From Clostridia bacterium (lineage in GTDB: Bacteria > Bacillota_A > Clostridia > Oscillospirales > CAG-382), in assembly GCA_017517985.1 (NCBI GenBank), contig JAFWWX010000374.1:1-10343 (forward strand): 10,343 nt of DNA, given 5' to 3'. A model generated the notes under the pieces. The model made no database searches. It was not told where the DNA came from and saw only the letters and a program-made list of their open reading frames with translations. The position numbers and the translations under genes are program-made. The stretch's first letter is position 1; each line of letters opens with the position of its first letter. Of this stretch, positions 6,352 to 10,343 are shown in pieces.

Positions 6352-7536
6352 ATGGGCAGAATCAATGTATCTATGGACGAAATTATCGGCAAGATTAAAA
6401 ATAATGCTCTGAGCTTCAAGGGGAAGCTTCCGGCGTGCAATATGGCGTCAGACGGAAAATTTTCTCTTAACAATGGCGGAGGCTGGACTGACGGTTTTTA
6501 CATAGGCGTAATCAATCTGGCATATATTCTTTCGGGAGACAAGCAGTTTCTTGACCTTGCGGCAGAGTATGATGAGTTTTTCAAAAAAAGAATCCGGAAC
6601 ACAGATGAAGTGAACGAGGCTAACGGTTTTCTGAAACTTGATCACGATGTTGGTTTTATATTCTTGCCGGTGAACGGATTCAGATACAACCTCTTGAAAA
6701 AAGAGGAAGATAAGGAAATCCTTATTAAAGCTGCAGATGTACTGGTTGAAAGATTCAACGAGGCAGGTGGCTTTATCCGTGCGTGGGATACCTGGAAATG
6801 GGATACAGATGAAAAGTTTATTGAAGAAAAGAAAGGAAAAGTAATCATAGACAGTATGATGAACATTCCGCTTCTTTTCCAGGTTGCTGAAATTACGCAG
6901 GATAAGAAATATTATGATATTGCTCTGCGTCATGCTCATACCGTTGCAAGTACTATTGTGCGTGATGATTATTCTACATTCCATTCCTATAACTTTGACC
7001 ACAAGACAGGTGCTCCGATATGCGGTAAAACTGTTCAGGGATATTCCGATGACTCCTGCTGGTCAAGAGGTCAGGCTTGGGCTGTATACGGCTTTGCTCT
7101 TGCTTATAAATACACAAAAGAAGAAAAGTTTATTGAGATTTCAAAAAAGACCGCAGAATATTTTATGGATAATCTGACAGCGGTTGATATGCCGAGCTGG
7201 GACTTTGCGGCAAAGGACCAGACCTTTGCTCCCTGGGACAGCGCTGCGTCAACTATATGTGCATCGGGTCTTCTGGAAATATATGAGCTTACAGGCGATA
7301 AAAAATATTACGATTATGCTATGCGTTTGCTTGATGCAATTGAAAGATTCTGTCTGACGGTAGACTACGATAATTGCCAGCCTCTTATTCTACACGGTTG
7401 TATCGGCACTGCATATTCAAAGGGAAATGAGCAGTTCATTAAAAACCTCTGGATAGGTCAGGCGTTGACATACTCTGATTATTTCTATCTTGAGTGCAAG
7501 TTGAAATTAAGTGACAATAAAATACGTATTTTCTGA
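6352..7536 (+). CDS. GH88 unsaturated glucuronyl hydrolase
   Basis: Removes the 4,5-unsaturated uronate that lyases leave at the non-reducing end of oligosaccharides by vinyl-ether hydration; the product opens to 5-keto-4-deoxyuronate. The 394-residue protein matches the usual length of about 380-400. It shows GGGWTDGF (42-49), LDHDVGF (96-102, Asp99 expected catalytic), VIIDSMMNIPLL (164-175, Asp167 expected catalytic) and QGYSDDSCWSRGQAW (229-243). Both aspartates correspond to those established in Bacillus UGL (Asp88 and Asp149). There is no signal peptide, as is usual for this cytoplasmic enzyme. I chose the ATG at 6352 because AAGGAGG (6336-6342) lies nine bases before it; the in-frame GTG at 6343 touches that site. 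It follows the lyases by 41 bases and feeds KduI downstream. GH105, a related family, is a less likely alternative. Confidence 0.93.
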   Translation: MGRINVSMDEIIGKIKNNALSFKGKLPACNMASDGKFSLNNGGGWTDGFYIGVINLAYILSGDKQFLDLAAEYDEFFKKRIRNTDEVNEANGFLKLDHDVGFIFLPVNGFRYNLLKKEEDKEILIKAADVLVERFNEAGGFIRAWDTWKWDTDEKFIEEKKGKVIIDSMMNIPLLFQVAEITQDKKYYDIALRHAHTVASTIVRDDYSTFHSYNFDHKTGAPICGKTVQGYSDDSCWSRGQAWAVYGFALAYKYTKEEKFIEISKKTAEYFMDNLTAVDMPSWDFAAKDQTFAPWDSAASTICASGLLEIYELTGDKKYYDYAMRLLDAIERFCLTVDYDNCQPLILHGCIGTAYSKGNEQFIKNLWIGQALTYSDYFYLECKLKLSDNKIRIF

Positions 7537-7588
7537 TGCGTAAACACAGATATAATTTTTATAAATAAATATTTGGGAGGTGATAAGT

Positions 7589-9214
7589 GTGAAATTAACG
7601 ATTGTTAACAAGGACAAAGAAGTATTGCTGGAAAAGACAGGTGCGAGTATAGATGTTGTATATGAAGGCGAATATCAGGCGGGCGATAAAATTATTATCC
7701 ACAAGCAGGGTACAAAGTTTGTGACAGTTCAGCTTGATGAGTATATTGCTGAAAGTACTATATATGCACCGTCGGCAACGGTGGAATTTGAAATTCCGAG
7801 CGGTGACCTGAAAAGAGGTTATGCCCCCGAAGCTTTTTCCGGAAGCACACACCATATAAGAGCTTGTGAAACAAGCGAGGAAGTGGCTTACGGCTTCCGT
7901 AACATTTCTCTAAATTCACACGATAAAAGAGGTCAGAAAAGATATTTCCCTCACGCGTATGCAAATCTTGTTACCCGTGATGATGTATCCTTTTTTGAGA
8001 GAAACGCAATAGATGGTATTTGCGACAACGAAGGACACGGTGACTATCCGTATCATTCGTGGGCTGCCGGTGCGAGAGAAGACCTTGAATATTTTATAGA
8101 CTTCGGAACTGAAGTTGAGGTCGAAAAATTCGTGTTCTATCTCCGTGCAGATTTTCCCCACGACACTTATTGGAAGAACATTGATTTGGAATTTTCCGAT
8201 GGCACAATAGTTACTGCAGAATTTGTAGAAACAAAAGAAGGTCAGGAAGTTTTGCTTCCCGAAAAGATTGTAACCAAAACCGTACATCTTACAAACTTCA
8301 GACAGGTATCCTATCCGCTGTCCTGGGCAGCACTGTCACAGGTTGAAGTGTATGGAAAATATATTAAGGAGGATTTAAGTAAAATGGAAATCAGAAGTGC
8401 ATCAAACCCCAAAGACGTAAAACATTATGACACAGACAGACTGAGAGAGGAATTCCACATTTCAGAGCTGTTTACAAAGGATAACATCAGAATGGTGTAT
8501 AGCCACATCGACAGAATCATTACAGCAGGAATTATGCCTGTATATCAGGAGCTTAAGCTTCAGGGCGGTAAAGAGCTTGCAAGCGAATACTTCCTTGAAA
8601 GACGCGAAATGGGTTGTATCAATGTAGGTGGCAAGGGTATTATCACTGTTGATGGAACAGAATATGAAATGAACCCCAGAGACGGTATTTACATTGGTAT
8701 GGGAAATAAGGAAATCAGCTTCAAGAGCGTAAATACAGAAGAACCTGCAAAGTTCTATGTTTCCTCCTGCCCTGCACACGCAACATATCCGATAGTTAAA
8801 ATTGATATAACAAAGGCAAAGAAGGTTCCCTGCGGAAGCGTTGAGGACTGCAACAAGAGAGTTATCAATCAGTACATCCATCCCGAAGTAATCAAGTCCT
8901 GTCAGCTCGCTATGGGTCTTACACAGCTTGAACCCGGCTCCAACTGGAACACAATGCCTTCCCATACCCACGACAGAAGAATGGAAGTTTATATGTATCT
9001 TGATATGGGTGAAAATGATGCTGTATTCCATATGATGGGCGAGCCCGGCGAAACAAGACATATCGTTATGCACAACGAAGAAGCTGTAATTTCTCCCAGC
9101 TGGTCAATCCACTCAGGAGTTGGTACAAAGAACTACTCATTCATCTGGGCAATGTGCGGAGAAAATCAGGAATTTACAGATATGGACCATATCGAAACAA
9201 GAGATTTAAGATAA
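7589..9214 (+). CDS. kduI: Fusion: discoidin-like carbohydrate-binding domain + 5-keto-4-deoxyuronate isomerase KduI
   Basis: One open frame of 541 residues with two parts. Residues 1-265 form a beta-rich N-terminal segment followed by a discoidin (F5/8 type C)-like region at about 118-257: RNAIDG at 138-143, YFIDFG at 168-173, RADFPHDTYW at 186-195 and LSQVEVYG at 249-256. Proteins like this part occur alone in Clostridia, as I recall. Residues 266-541 are a complete KduI of 276 residues, which converts 5-keto-4-deoxyuronate to 2,5-diketo-3-deoxygluconate. Its zinc ligands are present as HTHDRRME (His459, His461, Glu466) and His508; in KduI numbering they are 194, 196, 201 and 243, against 196, 198, 203 and 245 in E. 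coli. I chose GTG 7589 because GGAGG (7576-7580) lies eight bases before it; the in-frame GTG 7580 overlaps that site. No signal peptide. An internal start at 8384 may give KduI alone. The fusion is unusual; a sequencing indel near 8365 cannot be excluded. Confidence 0.85.
   Translation: MKLTIVNKDKEVLLEKTGASIDVVYEGEYQAGDKIIIHKQGTKFVTVQLDEYIAESTIYAPSATVEFEIPSGDLKRGYAPEAFSGSTHHIRACETSEEVAYGFRNISLNSHDKRGQKRYFPHAYANLVTRDDVSFFERNAIDGICDNEGHGDYPYHSWAAGAREDLEYFIDFGTEVEVEKFVFYLRADFPHDTYWKNIDLEFSDGTIVTAEFVETKEGQEVLLPEKIVTKTVHLTNFRQVSYPLSWAALSQVEVYGKYIKEDLSKMEIRSASNPKDVKHYDTDRLREEFHISELFTKDNIRMVYSHIDRIITAGIMPVYQELKLQGGKELASEYFLERREMGCINVGGKGIITVDGTEYEMNPRDGIYIGMGNKEISFKSVNTEEPAKFYVSSCPAHATYPIVKIDITKAKKVPCGSVEDCNKRVINQYIHPEVIKSCQLAMGLTQLEPGSNWNTMPSHTHDRRMEVYMYLDMGENDAVFHMMGEPGETRHIVMHNEEAVISPSWSIHSGVGTKNYSFIWAMCGENQEFTDMDHIETRDLR
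8366..8386 (+). promoter_or_regulatory. Internal ribosome binding site and start codon for stand-alone KduI
   Basis: A perfect AAGGAGG (8366-8372) is followed after 11 bases by ATG (8384-8386) in the frame of the fusion gene. The ATG encodes Met266, precisely where independent KduI proteins begin (MEIRSASNPKDVKHY). TAA triplets lie in both other frames around it (8365-8367, 8376-8378, 8380-8382), so the stretch looks like a normal intergenic junction that now happens to be open. Confidence 0.7.
8384..9214 (+). other. kduI: Nested reading frame: possible stand-alone KduI (276 aa)
   Basis: Translation from the internal ATG would give a 276-residue protein, matching the length of free KduI enzymes (about 276-280) and holding all four zinc ligands. 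Whether it is made besides, or instead of, the 541-residue fusion cannot be decided from sequence. The strong internal ribosome binding site suggests that at least some is made. Confidence 0.55.
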
Positions 9215-9226
9215 GAGGTGCTTAAA

Positions 9227-10012
9227 ATGTTTAATTTGAACGGAAAAATTGCACTTGTAACAGGTGCATCATACGGAATCGGATTTGCTATTGCAAGTGG
9301 TCTTGCAAAGGCAGGCGCAAAAATTGTTTTTAATGATATAAACCAGGAGCTTGTTGATAAAGGTGTTGAAAACTACAAGGCTGAGGGTGTTGACGCAAAG
9401 GGTTATGTTTGCGACGTAACAAACGAAGATGCTGTAAATGCTATGGTAAAGGATATTGAGGAAACTGTTGGTGTTGTTGATATTCTTGTAAACAACGCAG
9501 GTATCATCAAGAGAATCCCTATGCACGAAATGAGTGCGGCAGACTTCAGACAGGTTATCGATGTTGACCTTAATGCTCCCTTTATTTGCTCAAAGGCTGT
9601 TATCCCTTCGATGATTAAAAAGGGTGGCGGTAAAATCATCAACATCTGTTCAATGATGTCCGAGCTTGGTAGAGAAACAGTTTCTGCATATGCAGCGGCA
9701 AAGGGCGGACTTAAGATGCTTACAAGAAATATTTGCTCCGAATACGGCGGAAACAATATTCAGTGTAACGGTATTGGCCCCGGATATATTGCAACTCCCC
9801 AGACTGCACCCCTGAGAGAGCCTCAGGCAGACGGTTCAAAGCATCCTTTTGACTCATTTATCTGCGCTAAGACTCCTGCAGGCAGATGGCTTAACCCGGA
9901 AGAACTTGTAGGTCCTGCGGTATTCCTTGCTTCAAGTGCATCTGATGCTGTAAACGGACACATTCTTTATGTTGATGGCGGTATTCTCGCATACATCGGA
10001 AAACAGCCGTAA
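9227..10012 (+). CDS. kduD: KduD-like short-chain dehydrogenase (2-keto-3-deoxygluconate dehydrogenase)
   Basis: Expected to reduce 2,5-diketo-3-deoxygluconate, the KduI product, to 2-keto-3-deoxygluconate. The 261-residue SDR has the dinucleotide motif TGASYGIG (12-19), Asp37 at the end of the second strand (favouring NADH over NADPH), NNAG (89-92), catalytic Ser142, and Tyr155 with Lys159 in YAAAK. The segment around 183-220 (GIGPGYIATP to TPAGRW) is longer than in E. coli KduD and resembles proteins often labelled gluconate 5-dehydrogenase or the streptococcal DhuD group. The KduD role therefore rests mainly on its position directly after kduI. I chose ATG 9227 because AGAGGTG (9214-9220) lies six bases before it, overlapping the kduI stop by one base; GTG 9218 is inside that site. 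It is the last gene of the operon. The family is certain; the substrate is probable. Confidence 0.88.
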   Translation: MFNLNGKIALVTGASYGIGFAIASGLAKAGAKIVFNDINQELVDKGVENYKAEGVDAKGYVCDVTNEDAVNAMVKDIEETVGVVDILVNNAGIIKRIPMHEMSAADFRQVIDVDLNAPFICSKAVIPSMIKKGGGKIINICSMMSELGRETVSAYAAAKGGLKMLTRNICSEYGGNNIQCNGIGPGYIATPQTAPLREPQADGSKHPFDSFICAKTPAGRWLNPEELVGPAVFLASSASDAVNGHILYVDGGILAYIGKQP

Positions 10013-10046
10013 TTGTTTTTGAATTAACTTAAAAACAAAATGTTAG

Positions 10047-10091
10047 GGACAGTTAATGCTGGTAAAACAGATATTAACTGTCCTGTTTTCT
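10047..10091 (+). terminator. Rho-independent terminator of the uronate operon
   Basis: Perfect 11-bp arms GGACAGTTAAT (10047-10057) and ATTAACTGTCC (10073-10083) with a 15-base loop are followed by TGTTTTCTTT. It lies 34 bases beyond the kduD stop codon and before the tRNA promoter, so it closes the five-gene operon. Confidence 0.88.
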
Positions 10092-10187
10092 TTATATGGA
10101 TTGCTTGTGCATAAGTGTCATAATCTTTGGGTATTTGGGACATATTATTGTTGAAAAACAAGAAACTGAAATTTTTTTAAAAAAGTA

Positions 10188-10216
10188 TTGACAAAAGCGG
10201 TTGATTGTGGTATTAT
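10188..10216 (+). promoter_or_regulatory. Promoter of the tRNA cluster, with AT-rich upstream element
   Basis: A perfect -35 TTGACA (10188-10193), 17-base spacer, and -10 box TATTAT (10211-10216) with extended TGG before it. An A/T-only tract (10171-10184) sits just upstream of the -35 box, like the UP elements of strong stable-RNA promoters. The start is predicted near 10223, about 25 bases before the mature 5' end of tRNA-Gly. Confidence 0.85.
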
Positions 10217-10247
10217 ATTTAGGCGGTCAATTGAATATAGACATTAT

Positions 10248-10321
<74 letters not shown>

Positions 10322-10327
10322 TTTTAT

Positions 10328-10343
10328 GTGCCTTTAGCTCAGC
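10328..10343 (+). tRNA. Start of a second tRNA, cut by the window edge
   Basis: Six bases after the tRNA-Gly CCA, GTGCCTT fits a 7-base acceptor strand, then TA at positions 8-9, then GCTCAGC, the usual start of a D-arm. Only 16 bases are visible and the anticodon lies outside the window. The GTGCCTT acceptor would fit a tRNA-Arg, but identity is not established. Confidence 0.75.

Noticed and set aside
7537..7588. TATAAT at 7551-7556 as an internal promoter before the fusion gene
   Set aside because: There is no -35-like hexamer 16-18 bases upstream and no TGn extension; AT-rich gaps give such boxes by chance.
8462..9073. Antisense open frame of about 200 codons opposite the kduI half
   Set aside because: It lies wholly inside a clearly conserved enzyme, has no ribosome binding site, and its translation has no recognisable domain. 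Similar long antisense frames opposite the lyases (4535-5122, 5648-6232) are rejected for the same reasons.

Overview
The window looks like chromosomal DNA from a strictly anaerobic, moderately low-GC Gram-positive bacterium, most likely a gut Clostridia of the Ruminococcus/Oscillospiraceae kind. The pointers are a class III (oxygen-sensitive) ribonucleotide reductase activase, strong AGGAGG-type ribosome binding sites, sigma-A promoters of the form TTGACA-N17-TGn-TATNAT, and the general character of the proteins. The lineage is an inference; there is no rRNA in the window.

Left block, minus strand (1-2586): glyA (serine hydroxymethyltransferase) is followed by nrdG (anaerobic RNR activase), dut (dUTPase) and a protein of unknown function that runs off the left edge and overlaps the dut stop codon as TAATG. 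Together these read as a nucleotide and one-carbon group: SHMT makes the methylene-THF used for dTMP, dUTPase makes dUMP, and NrdG activates the reductase. A near-consensus promoter with a hairpin at the predicted mRNA 5' end precedes glyA. An inverted repeat lies between glyA and nrdG.

Middle block, plus strand (2888-10012): five genes are read in one direction from one clear promoter (2796-2824) to one clear terminator (10047-10091). They encode two tandem paralogous heparinase II/III-family polysaccharide lyases, a GH88 unsaturated glucuronyl hydrolase, a fused protein (discoidin-like carbohydrate-binding domain plus KduI isomerase) and a KduD-like short-chain dehydrogenase. No gene product has a signal peptide, so this appears to be an intracellular route. 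Lyases cleave an imported uronate-containing oligosaccharide, GH88 releases the 4,5-unsaturated uronate (which opens to 5-keto-4-deoxyuronate), KduI isomerises it, and KduD reduces it to 2-keto-3-deoxygluconate. The importer, KDG kinase, aldolase and regulator are not in the window.

Right edge (10188-10343): a separate promoter with an AT-rich upstream element drives a tRNA cluster. It starts with tRNA-Gly(TCC), and a second tRNA is cut by the window end.

The most noteworthy object is the gene at 7589-9214. An open frame joins a carbohydrate-binding domain to a full-length KduI, yet a perfect AAGGAGG and an in-frame ATG sit exactly where a stand-alone KduI would begin. The gene may therefore make two products, or it may be a recent fusion or a sequencing frameshift.
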